Assembly: GCA_964019415.1 (NCBI GenBank)
Contig: OZ025879.1
Location: 2,478,310 to 2,542,309 of the forward strand
DNA length: 64,000 nucleotides
Origin: Ianthella basta
Lineage: Eukaryota > Porifera > Demospongiae > Verongiida > Ianthellidae
Direction of reading: 5' to 3'
Shown here: piece by piece, positions 22,301 through 34,871 of the stretch
Layout of the letters: each line of letters begins with the position of its first letter
Position numbering within the stretch: the first letter of the stretch is position 1
The notes under the pieces: generated by a model
What the model was told of the DNA's origin: nothing
Seen by the model: the letters and a program-made list of their open reading frames with translations, nothing else
Databases searched by the model: none
Position numbers and translations under genes: made by a program

Positions 22301-25300
22301 TTGGTGTGTCTGTTACATGGTAGGCCACATTGATGCCAATACCAAACCGTCCAATCTTGTCTGCCTGACCACTCTTTCCTCCTACTCCCAACTTTGTGAT
22401 TCCATAAAGATCCATAGCACTGAATCTGCGGTTGTTGAAAACCAACAATGATGGCATTTTCTGCAGTCGTCTCCAGTTGTTCTGTTCTGTGAAGAGGAGT
22501 GAATCAGGGAAGTTAGCTCTGTGGTCAATCACAAAGGCAATTTCAGATGCTCCTGCATCCTCTGCATTCTGAACAAACTCTCGGAATATGGAGACATTGG
22601 GTTCATACTGATCAAGAATGCCATTTAATCGATCAGTCAGGTCCTCCCATTGCCCAAAGTCTTGGCCACTGAAGAAGTCATTGCTCACCATCTGGCTGCT
22701 TGCATGATCAAGTAGGTCAGTGACTCCCAAAGCAGTGGCAGTAGCAAGAGGAATGTCCTTGTGTAGAAAGTAGGTCCATCTTCCTGCTACTTGAAGAGGG
22801 AGTTGAATGTCTTCTCTTGCACAAGCAAGCACCTCAGGAGAACGTAACACATACTGGTTGTCTGGTAAGAAGATTGGCTTCAGACCACCTTGATTTGAGT
22901 CAGCAACTGTGTTGGCTAGTACCACAATACAGCTCATCAGATTCTCATCAATCTTATTTTCCATGAACACTTGCTTCATTTCCCTTAGTTTAGCAGCACA
23001 GAATACAGCATTTAGACCTTCTGCAACTCCCAACATCTTAAACAGAGACCAGTGTTGTACATTGGGCTCAGCAAGAGCAATGACAAATGGTGGGGCTGTA
23101 ACATGGGTAGAGTGCACCAGCTGATTGGGGTACAGAAAACTGCCATCTTGCCATATGAAAGGTCTCCTAAGTAGTTTCTTTTGAGCTTCTTCCACTATTC
23201 CTCTTTCACATCTTCCTGAAGTGAGAGCATGCTCAAGAAATTTATACAAGGACGGCATCCAATTTGTCAGAAATTCCTTTTCCTTCTCAAATTGAGCACT
23301 TCTGTGCTCTCCACACTGCTTCCACCAGTCTGTGACAGACAACAGGTTCTGTAGCATGTCTGCTACTGTAGGGGATTGCTTGAAATATTGGGAGAAGAGG
23401 TGCAAAATGTAAGGAGAGCATTTTTTACCATCTACTACACCAGCCACAGTGAAGACACTTCCAAGACAGTTAGCGGCAAACAGGTCACAAGGAGCTCCCA
23501 TGGGATACTTGGTCTGGTGCCAGGGAAAAGTGGTGCCCTCTGGACAACAATGAACTGGGAGGAATGGAACACTGGACAGTTCCCTGATTAGTTTATTTCT
23601 TTGCTCAGATCGCTGTGTTCCTTGTGATGTCTTGAAGTGAAAATCAATATACTGCAGAAAGTACTGACTTCTATTGACCATTTCCACAGCTGAGTGTTGA
23701 GCCAACACACATCTGGCACACTCAATGATATCACTGTCTCTGAGGTACACTGTTGCCATACCAAGCTTCACCAGAGCACTATGGCTTGCTTCATTGTCAC
23801 TCAACTCTTGAAGGGGGAACTTGTCCTCAATTCCTTTGAAGAGAGCAACAAAATGGCCATTTCTTGGATCAATAAGCTCACTGGCCTTCTTCATTCGCTT
23901 TCCTGATTTGCAAGGGACACATGGCACTTTAATCAGCTGGTCTTGCAGCCACATGTGTTGTGGCTGCAATGCATCAAACAGTAACAGGATAGCTATCATT
24001 TGGTTGTTCCTAAGACCTTCGTCCAGTTTCTGTAGGTTGGGAAGCAGTACTTGGACACAGTATTCCTTGAGGGACACACACCGAAGACCAGGAGAATTTA
24101 CTTGCTTCTGTCTGAATGATTGTACTAGTTGATCGGGAAGAACAGACATGGAGTAACCCATCTGCAGCAAGATTTGAACAGCATGGTCAAGGAAAGGATG
24201 CATGCCGGAGCCAAATGGCATATTCTTAAAGTCTTCTCCAAGCACATGCACATCTGACACAGACTCCCAACTGCCTTTGCCTTTGTAACATCTCAAAACT
24301 TTGGAGTTTTCCTTGAGAACATACTCTCGAAATGAAGGGATCAGCTTTCCTGCAAGTTCGGCTGCTCCTGTCTGACCCACAGGCCAAATGCTGTAGTAAG
24401 TTGTAAGAAAGTTATCTGATGGAGAGGGAGAATGAGTGAAGTGCACGAGAAGATTAACGCAGGCCCTCACAACAGCATCTTCAATGAGGATGGTGTTCCA
24501 ACTGTTTGCATCATGAAGTTCCTTAAGATTTCTGCGATCAGTGGAAATGTCAAAGCATCCATTGATGTGAAAACGCAGAGGAGCCACAGGAATGGAGAGG
24601 GGCAAGAAGCAGAACACTCTTCCTCGGTCACAGCAGACAGGGGCACCTTCTGCACTGACAGGCAGGGCAACTTCAGCAAAAGGGAACAGTCCATCTTTTG
24701 AGCCCTCTGGTGAGGATGCTTTGGCCTGGCTCTTCCCAGTGCCCAGAGCAGAGGAGACAACCCAGGCTGTCTTGATAGTTGGGTTCTCGGCGTAGCTGTT
24801 GACAGTGATGGTGCACTGTTGGATGCTTCTGTCCTGCCCTTTACCACCTTTGTATGATGCTAGGATGTTCACCCTTGGTGAAACCAAAGTCTTCTTTATT
24901 GACAAGATGGGTTGCATGCTTGATGGAAGTGCATCTTGGTGTAGTTCAAAGAGCTCCACACTTTGCACATTCTGAAGGAACAATGGTATCAGTGGGGCAG
25001 TGGTCACCAATGACTGCACTAGATTGCCAATGTTCCCTCTGTGGTATTCAAGTCCTCGTCCAATTTCACTTCTACTTGAGGTGTACTGGTTTCGAAATGG
25101 GAATCTGAATAGCGTACCCCTATACACTTTTGCTTGGGGTTGTCTTAAGGAGAAGCCAAAGATGCCCTCAAAAGGCTGCACTTGGTCTGTGTAGTAGTTC
25201 AGAAGAGTGTCTCTCTCCCGCACAAAGTCAAAATACACTCCCGGGTCACCATGTGATACAATGCCCTGAAGGTACCTACAGTGAGGGTCGAACATGACCA

Positions 25301-28300
25301 TCTTGTTTCTGCTGACAAAGCTTGGTACATCTGTCAATTGATATGTGGCACAGAAACCAACACCAAATCGGCCAATTTTGGTTGGATCTTCCTTCTTCGT
25401 GGCGCCAGCAAGTTCACAAATATCATCAAAGTCCTTGTCAGTAAAGACACTGTTGTTGTAGGCATACAGTGCTGGGCCCTGCCAGTGTTTCATGTCTTCA
25501 CTGAAGAGCTTGTCTGTGTGTGGGGGGTGCTGCCTCCAGTCCAGGAGGAACTTGACTTCAGTTGCACCTGCATCATCAGCATTCTGAATCAGCTCCTTAA
25601 ACACATCAATGTTGTCCTTGTAGTCTTCAATGATTCGCCTCAGACGCCTTGTCAGAGGCTCATGTTGACCTTTCTGCTGATATGCAATCTTGAGGGCCTG
25701 AGGTTTCCCGATTTTGCTGGAGAGAGGAGAGACTCCTAGTGACCGAGCAAGATCAGACGATACTCCAGAGTGTACTAGAGGTCCATAGTCACTCAATCCC
25801 TTCTCATTCCATTGCCTGTCATCATATACACACTCTAGTGGAGACAGAAATTGAGCATCTTTTGTTGGGAGGAGAATGGTGCCGATCAACTGATCCCTGT
25901 TGGGGCTGCTTGACAGCATGTGTACAATTTCGTTCAGACACCTTACAATATTGCCCATGTGTAATGTTAACAGCTCAGGCTTACCCTCACATTGCCTCTT
26001 GATTGTGTACAATGCCTGAATGCAGTCACTAACACCAGATGATTCTCTTATTCCACATCTAAGCCAAAAGTCTTTACCAAGATACTGCAAGCCCATCTCT
26101 TTAATGGATGACTGCAGAGACAGTCCTGGAATAGGCTCATATGCCACCTCATTGGCTCTAAGAAAGCAACCCAAGTTGTGGTTCCAAATGAAAGGAAGGT
26201 TGCTCTTGTGTAGCACCTGACAACCTTGAGGGAGTGTATGGAAGTACTTATACACTTGGACCATGATGTCCCAGACTACCTTCTTCCCTTCGTCACTCTT
26301 CCTGGCTCTGTCTTGCAATTGCACCAGGTTTTTAACATGACTCAAGACATCCTGTGGCTCAATGGCCTTGAAGGAAGCAGCCATGGCAGAGTAATTTGCC
26401 TTGATGGAAACAACTGGAAGTACAGACCCTACAATGGCAGCAGAGTCAATGCCCTCTTTTGAACTTGGCAAGCAAGCTTGGTCAGGGCAAATTGGTGTTG
26501 TACAGAAATCTGCACCTTTCCAGAATAGACTGATAAGCTCATAATCCCGTGGAGGTGGGTTACAGAACAGGTATCGAATGTGCTTTGTTCTGTGCCAGAC
26601 TTCCTCCATGTAGCTACTGACGTTAGCTAGGTAGCCTAGTCTGAGGAGGTGAAAGGAACGTTCATGAGCCAGTTGGACATCTACCTCTGCTAGTTTTGCC
26701 ACAGACTGCGCCCTTTCCACCATAAACCCAATAAACCTTTCCTTGTTGCTTGTTACAGCTGACCACTGTTGCAGACCTAGAAGCAGTAGCTTGGCCAGAA
26801 TGGTGGGATGCCAGAAGTCAGAGTGAGGAAACACTGCTTCATCTGCTGTATAAAACGAATTCAACACTTCTAAATCTGAGGGATCAAACAGCTCGCTTGG
26901 CATGTGCAAATTACAATCACCATTCACATTAGAAGGCAAAAATTTGGTTCTCAAGAGAACACAATGCAAATCTCTATCATCTTTGTCAAACTGGGAAAGC
27001 ATCCAAACCAGCATGGCATTAACCTGTTGAATGTCAGCAGCCTGCTGAACCCAAGGTAAGATGTGCTGGCGCACAATGGAAGCTAAAGAATCTGGCTGCC
27101 TCTGCAACAACTTAGACAGGTCCCGCACATTTTGATTGGTTGTTTTCAGGATGAGACCTGACAGGTGGCTGTCAGGAAGGAAGCTGAGGTGTGGTTGGGG
27201 GAAGATCAAAGAGCCTGAAGTGCCTGCATCCAGAGCCACAAAGACACATGGCTTCACTGTCTCATACAGAGGCAAAGACTTCAGGAAAGTGGCGTCTGCA
27301 GGTGTAAGAGTCGGATCAGCTAGAACCTTACACAGAAAGATGGATAGTTCTCGCTTCTCCTCTACTTCCACGGTCTTCAACTTGCTACGGATGTCACCAG
27401 AACACCTCTGCAAGTATGCCAAGAAGTGTGCCGGTGTCACAAGAGGAAGGAAATGAGAAAGTGCTGAGGGGTGTGCCAAATCATGGTGATGAAACTGGGA
27501 GTAGTTCTCTACTAGACAGCAACCCAGCTTCTGTGTTACCTGATAAACACCCACACTGACTGTTTCCTGCCAGTTCACTCTCATGATGGACCCATCATTT
27601 ACCAAGGGCAATAGGTGAGTACCTTCCACAAAATCATCTCTGTCCAGCGAATGGGTTGGCACTAGAGGCAAACCGCACACATCATTCAAGTTAATCTCAG
27701 GTTGCAGAAGCCACTGCCAAATGCTAGCTAAGTAGTGCCTTCCTGGCTGTCCGTTCACACCAGGTGTCCATTCTTTTGGGTTTCCTCTCTCAGCACCCCA
27801 TGTAGCTAGGGACTGAGGCAGTAGAGAAGTGCACACTTGCTGTTTGGTGGGAATTCTCAACTGAGACTGCTGTGATTCGGCTATACTAGTAAACACATGA
27901 CTGATCTCACTGGGGAGTGATCGGCACAACAGTCTGCTGCCAAGTCCTCTGAGAACACTGGCAGTGAGGTCATCTTCAATGACATATATCTGATCTCGTT
28001 CCTTGTCATTTGCCTTCAAAATTGCAGGAGCATACTGTTGATCTTCCAGAGGAATTATTGGCAGATCAAACAAAGCTTCCGGTGGAAGGCTTGACAGAAG
28101 GTACTTTAGCAGCATGAGTAGCAGTTTGGGCTTTCGCTTCAACTGCTGTGCAGCCATTTCAGAGTGCTTGCACAGTACACTGTGCACCATCTGTGGAGTG
28201 AGGCACTGAGGGAGCCAGTCAGTCTGAATGGATTCCACAATGGTCTGAGGAAGGTACACTACGGGCATGCCTAGATCCAAAAGAAGAGAAGCAAGTGTGT

Positions 28301-31300
28301 GATCCTCCTTGGTCAGTGTGAATATGGCTTGCCTGCTGTCAACCCATGTTCCTCTTTGCAGAGGAGACCAGAAAACTGGGAGAGCTGCACTTATCAGCAT
28401 CCTCAGGAGGGAGGAATCGGGAACAAGAAGAAACTGCCACACATACACGTTGCGGAGTTCTTTCAACAAGGGCCACATTGCATAAGCTCCTGGGCACTCC
28501 ACACTACCGGGACTAGCCACAAATCTGAATAGCATAGTGTTGATGACTATGGCTAAACCATATGTAGGAATCAGCAACTCTCTCACAAGCAAAAGATTCC
28601 ACCAAGCCTCTCTGTCACTTTCTTTCTCGCCTACAGGCCACTTGATACGTTGTCTGTCATCTACTGGGATGAAGTAGCCATGTACATTCACTGGCAGTCC
28701 AGTGGCTTGTGGGAGAGGGAGGAAGCAAAAGGCCACGCAGTCAGTGGTCCTGCCTTCACATTCCTGGTCTGAGGACAGTGAATGGACTGCGGCTGAGCTA
28801 AGATGGGCCTGCAGTTCTTGGACTGCCCTCCTTATAATGTCTCGTCCTTGAATTGCATTGAGTGTGCATCTCTTAAAGGACACTGATTTAGGGAGTGGAA
28901 CTGCGGTACCCACCCAAGGGGATACCCGAAGATCCTTTGCCAAATGTTTCAGCTGGACGTTCTCACTACCAAGAGTCTGACAGATCATCCAGTGGTACTT
29001 TTGAGGACTCTGTGCTATAGCAGATCCTTCTACACACACAGTGCATGGGTAGATCACTGATACAGAGCAGCCGCGGTCTTCTGCAGAAGCCTCGTCCATG
29101 TCTCTTTGTGCCTTCCGCACTTCATCGTGACTTGAGACATCCAATGACACCTTACCAACCAACTCCAGCATTGGCTTGGCTTGTCTGCCATCATTCCTGC
29201 TGTAGATCTCAATGCAAGTGACGTGTCTGAGGAAGAGAAGAATACGGCTTGCCTCACTCTTGAGGCATGAGCAGAGCTCTTTCAGCACCTGAGGAGGAGA
29301 GAACTTCTTGTCAGAGATGGATGACTCCTTCGTACGAAAGGGAAAGCGAAACAGAGTTCCATTGTAATCTTCTTTACCGTGTGAGAAACCAAACAATCCA
29401 TCGAAGGGCTTGAGGTGGTTGTAGCGTTGGTGCTGCAACTCATTAAGGGTGAACTTCAATCCCGTGCGTTGGCTCCCATCATCATTTCTTTCATTGACGT
29501 AATGGGTGTGAGGATCCAGTATGCCCATGTACTCACCGCTTAGAATGACGGGCAAATCTGTGAGAAAGAAAGCAGCTAACCAGGGTAATGTCAACACTTA
29601 ATGCTGTTGAATATGTTTAACTCTCTAGTGACTGCAACATGCCATGTCAAGTTTGATTGGCATCTATTGTAACAGACTGTTGCAAACTGACAGCAGAAAT
29701 GCCTGTGCTGGCATTCGGGTTTAGAGCTTACAACTATGCTATTTTCTCTTCATATGACCAGGCAACCATCCTTCACATGTCCTGACGGTATGTAGTTTTA
29801 CCATTCATCAACAGTACAGGGGACTGCATCACCCACTGCACCCCACTGTAACAGTAATAATATAAGTATTGTACTTGTGTATTGGCGCAGGGGTGCAGGG
29901 GTGGCCGGACAATATTAAATGCACTTCTCTTGTTTCAACCCAATAAATGCTAATGCCGCTTTTACACTATGCTGGTACAGTATGATATGATAAGCTAGGT
30001 TCGGTACGATAATCCAAACCATTTACATGTAGCAACGAATGACAGGGACCGTACTATTAGTGTTGGGTGATCAGAATGGAAAGTAATGACTGACCAGCTC
30101 ACTCTCGCTGTTTTGCTGCCGTTTGTAGGGCCTAGTCGTCTGTTGTCTAGCCTTTCAGAGCCCTGAAACATCTGTATGTAGTCCAGCGAAATTGGTCTAC
30201 GAGAGCGCATGCACAGCACAAGTGGCATATGGTACCATATACATTACAGTTGCAGAAGCGGAAAGAGATATTCCAAAATCATATGGCTCAGTATGGTACG
30301 ATATCTGTTTAAATTTGCCATTTTTTCTGTACCATACCGTACCAAACTAGACTGTTCCGGAATATTGCGCTAGTGTAAACGGGGCATAAGCACCATGTTT
30401 AATTGTCTTGTGTCACACACATATACATGCTTTTATATTCAATGTACCTGTGAGGTGGTGAACAGACTGGAATCCAATTCCAAATCTCCCAACCTTCATC
30501 TTGTCCTCCATTTTCTTGCTCTGATAGAGTTTTCCAATGTTACTCCAGTCTCCCTCTTTGAAAGTGGCATCGTTCCATGCTAACAGAGCGGGACCTTGAA
30601 CTGATTTGAGACTGTCCTTTACTAAGCCTTCAGTTGGGTAGCGCTGAGAGTCCACAACAAACCGGACCGTACTAGCACCAGCGTCATCTGCATTCTGCAC
30701 TATTTCCTACGAACATGCAGAAAACAGCATGCGAAATACAGAAAAGGTAGTACCCCATACATAGGTAACACAATAGAGTATGTGAAACAGAAAAGAAGTG
30801 CTCACTACCTGATGTTGGTGCCAACATGTCTGTACCATGTAGTGTGTGGTATTGGCACCGCAGCTCACTCACTTTCAGGATCTGTCCTTCTGTGTACTTC
30901 CCAAGTAGGTTCTTAATAAATTCAGTCAATGGTGGCACCGTAGTGCCAAAATCTACAGTGAAGAGTGGAGGAAGTGTTTATGAGCCTGTTGTTGGTGCCT
31001 TTGATGCATGACATCACCATGCAGTGTACCTATTCACACTTTGTGCATAAAGTGATGGTAGCGTGGTGTTACTATTTTGCTTGTTCACTAGTGCAAATTA
31101 ATACCTTGCCAGCAACCTGCCTGTACGTAGTGAGCAGTGGCAGTATTTGATTGGGTATGTTTGTATATGTGCAAGGTCACTATCATTGGAGATGAGGCTC
31201 ATGAATGTACTGAATATACTGAATACAGAATATTGAATTTACGAATAATATGGACATGCCAATACAAGGCGTACAAGCACTCTTGAAACAACTGAGAGAT

Positions 31301-33511
31301 CATGGACCTTGGAGCAGAGAAGGAAGAAATGTGGAGCACAATGCTGCGTAGCTCGACACACAACAACACCAGCAGCAATTATGTATGTACAATGCAGGAG
31401 GTTGCTGTGAGAAGTGGAAGAGAATGTTCTACATGGAACAGTCAAGATCAAGCAGTGAGTCAGATGAAAGCTTGGAGCATACTTATAATAAAAATCTATA
31501 CAAAAATAGCAAGGATGTAGGGATGGTATAAAAAGGCAGAAACAAGTAAATGCTGCTACACAATGAAGCATATACAATGATGCCTACATGCAAGAATGTA
31601 CCACCATCCAGGAACAGGGAAAATGTTGAGATCGTTTTCTGCCGAAGCGCACACTTTCACTGGGAAGTAAGGTTAGTTCTGTGTTGTATGCAACAGATAC
31701 TTCCTCTTGGGTAGCCTTTGTCGTAGGTTTACAGCCTTATACGGTGATAGTGCTACTTTTCATTTGTATTACAGCATACAAACAACCACCGCCATCCCTA
31801 CATAGAAATCACTACTGTGCTGTCTGATATTGATCAGTTACACAAACGCTTACATACTTAGGAGAAGGCATTAGCAGTACATTATATGAAATTCTTCAAG
31901 TGCACAGTTCAGTTGTTGTAGTACAAAAGGATAGTGACCTTAGCATGTAACCTGTGCATGGCAACCACACAAGACAATGAATACTATGTATGTTGAAGGG
32001 GGTGGGAAGTATCTCACTCTGTACTACAAAGTAGTCAAGGAATGCACACAACATTAGCACAAAGGCTGTGAATCTGTATATAAGGTGCAAGTAATGCAAA
32101 ATGATAGGCATTAATGTCAATTGACTCATGACCTGTGCGATCACCTTTGAACCTTGCTCTCACATTAGTGTGCGGTAAACACAACACCTTAACGGTTTAT
32201 ATCAACTGCTTACAGAACCAAGTGAGGTCAAACTTTCAGAGGTAACTCACCTTGAATAAGGTGAGTGACCATGAGACATGAGCTGATCAACACATGTACA
32301 CGGTCAACCACATTGCAAAATACAGTACATAATGGTACGAAAATGCTATGTATGACACCATGCCTTCGACTGGTTGGTTGCATGGTGTCAGTACATGCAG
32401 TGGTCCATGCAAACTTGCAACTGCTTCCTAATCTGTGTGTGCTCACTATCTATAGAATACAGACACTTATTATTCTGACACAGCCAGCCTGCCATTTTGA
32501 AGACTCAACCTACATGAAAACAGTCTGGGAGCTATCACCACTTTTTCCCTGTAAGTAATTGTTGTAAAGTGTAAGGTCGCCATGACCCCAATCACTAAGC
32601 TTAAGGCTGACATTCATCTATCATGTGCACGTGCATTCACCCATTGTTGGCCATTAGGAAAGGGGCAGCGCACGATTTTTCACAAACTGTTTTTAGGCAG
32701 GTGGAGCTTACAAAATGGCAGTTTCCATGGCATGCTTCCATGTCCTAAATTGCTCACGAAAGTGGGAGCAAGACCACATGAAACTACTGAGAGCTGTCAA
32801 TTGTAAAAGCATGTTTAACCATACAGGGGTAAACACAACGCAGTAAACAAGCGATCAACAAATAAATAACGAGTATATAGGTACGTAGCTGTCCACCTTC
32901 ATTCTCCTAGTGGGAGCTGCTTGGTGGCTGTTATTGCTGATGCAGGCAGCAGCAGAGGGAGTCACTGTACAAGCGCCCATACTGATCCCTTGTATGAGCA
33001 CAAATAGGAAATATACATATACACTAGTGTGGTTGAGTCACTCTTCAGTGCTTGAATGGGTTACTGTGTGAGCGTAGCTATGTCAAGCAGGTTCCCTGTT
33101 CACATCCTTGTTCTGAGAGGGTCATAGTGACATAAACAAAAAGTTATAATTAAGTTCAACAAATGCCCCCGAACAAGTGTCTACTTTAAAGGCCTGGCAT
33201 ACAGTACGTAATGATCCATGTCGACTGGTAGTTGAGCAACAAATGTGGCTGAGAGTGTAGCTAATTCGATCGCGCCGTGAGATATCGAAATGAAGCCTAC
33301 TAGCACGCACCTTTAGTAAACTTACATTGTACACGCTTCTACATACGTAATATATTCTACACCTACAAGTAGACAGCACTGACACGTGTCAGAAGTTAAC
33401 CTCTCGTAGCTACCGCGACAGAAGACCTCGTACGTATGTCTACAACACATGCACACTGAACGCACAGTCGGTGAGCCTAGGACTTGCTCAGCACATACCT
33501 GAATGACTCAT
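15603..33511 (-). CDS. Sacsin-HEPN-PARP fusion gene, copy 1 (complete)
   Basis: Five coding exons: 33511-33499 (13 nt), 30952-30873 (80), 30706-30448 (259), 29557-16724 (12,834) and 16387-15603 (785, TAG). They join in phase to 13,971 nt, 4,656 residues. Domains in order: sacsin repeat 1 (residues about 5-500), repeat 2 with its N-box near 1440, repeat 3 near 2450, HEPN about 4220-4370 and PARP catalytic domain about 4396-4620. Human sacsin (about 4,580 residues) also has three repeats and HEPN but no PARP, and has an N-terminal ubiquitin-like domain that is missing here. The family suggests a giant Hsp90-like ATPase scaffold. Fusion to an ADP-ribosyltransferase suggests a stress or immune role (inference). 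The start was chosen because the 13-nt exon, its donor and its phase are conserved in all three copies. Confidence 0.88.
16724..29557 (-). CDS. Giant exon 4 of copy 1: sacsin repeats 1-3 and HEPN
   Basis: This is a single uninterrupted 12.8 kb exon. It starts by completing the first glycine box (LTD, then FDPH-like ILDPH) and GTLFRFPFR of repeat 1. Repeat 2 shows ELIQNADDAGATE and GRFGVGFCATYQLTDVPSF. Repeat 3 shows FVQNAEDAGASE and GRFGIGINVAYHVTDTPTF. All three keep the Glu/Asn/Asp N-box and glycine box needed for nucleotide binding. Near the C-terminus, LYLHWSTCASKEKG sits where sacsin has its J domain, but the HPD motif is absent. HEPN helices include MWVLQAENDLELATHL and FFCHEALEKSLKAIFF. 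I see no RX4-6H ribonuclease motif, so HEPN is probably a binding domain. The exon ends DKDTG with donor GTACGA. Confidence 0.9.
29558..30447 (-). other. Intron 3 of copy 1
   Basis: This 0.9 kb intron is nearly identical to intron 3 of copy L (377-1266). The last 40 nt before exon 4 are a pyrimidine-rich tract that happens to be open and signal-peptide-like when translated; it is not coding. The matching intron of copy 2 is about 1.5 kb because of a MITE insertion. Confidence 0.7.
30953..33498 (-). other. Intron 1 of copy 1
   Basis: This is a 2.5 kb intron, closely matching intron 1 of copy L, and includes the MITE-like repeat listed separately. I see no additional exon. Confidence 0.7.
31516..31828. 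repeat. MITE-like repeat in intron 1 of copy 1
   Basis: This is the same insertion as at 2348-2661, duplicated with the gene. It has TGTAGGGATGG at one end, CCATCCCTACA at the other, then the degenerate hairpin ending GTGCTGTCT. The empty site in copy 2 is near 52400. Confidence 0.6.
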
Positions 33512-33720
33512 ACTCTTTATTCTTCTCCAAGTGTCGGCTCACAGGAGTGCGTCAGATCCATAGTGGCGTCTTCTCTGAACCTTATTGCAATTTCCCAGAA
33601 CAGCCCTATCCGTTTCGCTTTCGTATATTTCCGTTCACCAGAATAATGTATGTTATATGTTTGTATGCGCATGCACGCGCCAGAATCTATAGTAATGAGC
33701 TATAATTATAATAGCTATCG
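33512..33720 (-). promoter_or_regulatory. Proximal promoter and leader of copy 1
   Basis: The IRF/ISRE core GAAAGCGAAAC is intact (33622-33612). The kB-like site (33596-33587) reads GGGAAATTGC, one base off consensus at position 9. The uORF of 14 codons (33561-33517) is kept and has the same spacing to the start codon as in copy L. Confidence 0.5.
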
Positions 33721-34161
33721 AGGTCTATATATCTCGCCTGCAATAGTTCAATAGTATAATTAGCTAATTATTATACTAAATGTAATACTTTGAATACGTT
33801 TTCACCATACTTACACTTATTCTACATCTGCCAACATTTTGCTGCACTTTTGGTCTTGCTACCGTCCCCTGTTTCTCCGCCTATGTATAATAGTGCAATT
33901 GTGAGTGTGCAATAACATGGGCTGCCACAGGAGACTATTCTACTGCATTCATATGCCCATTCCAGCTATATCTTTCCATGTAAATATATACCACCATGCT
34001 GCATGCATATATTCATATACATGACTGAAGCGTACATGGCGCATGCACAGCTGCACACTGTATGCTGTATAAGGCACTCACAACCTGGATATATAAGGAG
34101 TTTTAACTTTGCAAGTGTTGACAGTGAAGTGTGCAATGTTTGTGCTGGTCTACCCTATAAA

Positions 34162-34240
34162 ACATTGGTGGTTTCTCAGGGACTAACAGCGTTAAAGTGG
34201 TTGTTTGAAACCACTGCTTGTCCCTGAGAATCACCACTGT
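34162..34240. repeat. Short inverted repeat
   Basis: The left arm is GGTGGTTTCTCAGGGAC (ending 34183). The right arm is GTCCCTGAGAATCACC (from 34220). The arms are about 21 nt with a 36-nt centre. This is probably the core of a small MITE. Confidence 0.6.
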
Positions 34241-34676
34241 TTTTACAGTGTAGAGCCAAACAGAGAGGACCCAAAAGTGGGTGCACCCGTTTGCAGGCAG
34301 CAATGTAGTGAAGAGCAGTGGTAAGCAATGACATGTACTAGTAGCTGAACTGGATGGTTTTCCAGGGGCTCAAGGCGGAGCAAGATGCATAGCTACATCC
34401 AAAAGAATCCAAAGAATATAGGTCCTGCAACTAGGTGATACATGAAAACACGTAATGAATTGCATGGAAGATTAGGAGGGTCTAGATTCTAGAGCACAGC
34501 AAAGTAGATTGAGTAGCAAGCAATTTTTGAGTATAAACCTAACAACTAGTGTACAGAGCACATGCAACAAAGCAGAAAGATGGGAAAATTGCAAGGCTGT
34601 ACCTATTGTTGTATAGGAGAAGCTGAAGAGCTGGAATGCCATGCAGTAGTAGGAGACACAGCAAAATGTTGGCATA

Positions 34677-34871
34677 TGTAGGGATGGTGAAAACGTATTC
34701 AAAGTCAGCGCATGTTAATGACCTGGGTTTTGCATGGACCGGCCCTCATCCTTGTTGCATGGACCGGCTGGCCCCCCTCTTTGCATGGACCTGCCCCCCT
34801 CCTTGTTTCTACGTTTTCTCTGCCAGGTGGTTTTGCCATACCTTGCAGGTACAAACTGCACCATCCCTACA
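34677..34871. repeat. TGTAGGGATGG-ended repeat, single arm
   Basis: It opens TGTAGGGATGG and closes ACCATCCCTACA. The interior has two TTGCATGGACC repeats and matches the right arm of the 53.8-55.0 kb inverted repeat. A decayed partner in the opposite orientation lies at about 33785-33840. Confidence 0.6.

Noticed and set aside
24467-24847. A 126-codon minus-strand frame, with a twin at 44,764-45,144
   Set aside because: It is an alternative frame inside exon 4. The main frame is conserved and continuous there, apart from the single TAG in copy 2.
29558-29597. A signal-peptide-like start (MLTLPWLAAFFLT) at the head of the giant exon, repeated at 49,861-49,900 and in the left copy
   Set aside because: It is the pyrimidine-rich end of intron 3. 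The acceptor TTTCTCACAG at its end joins exon 3 in phase and restores the sacsin glycine box and following LTD.
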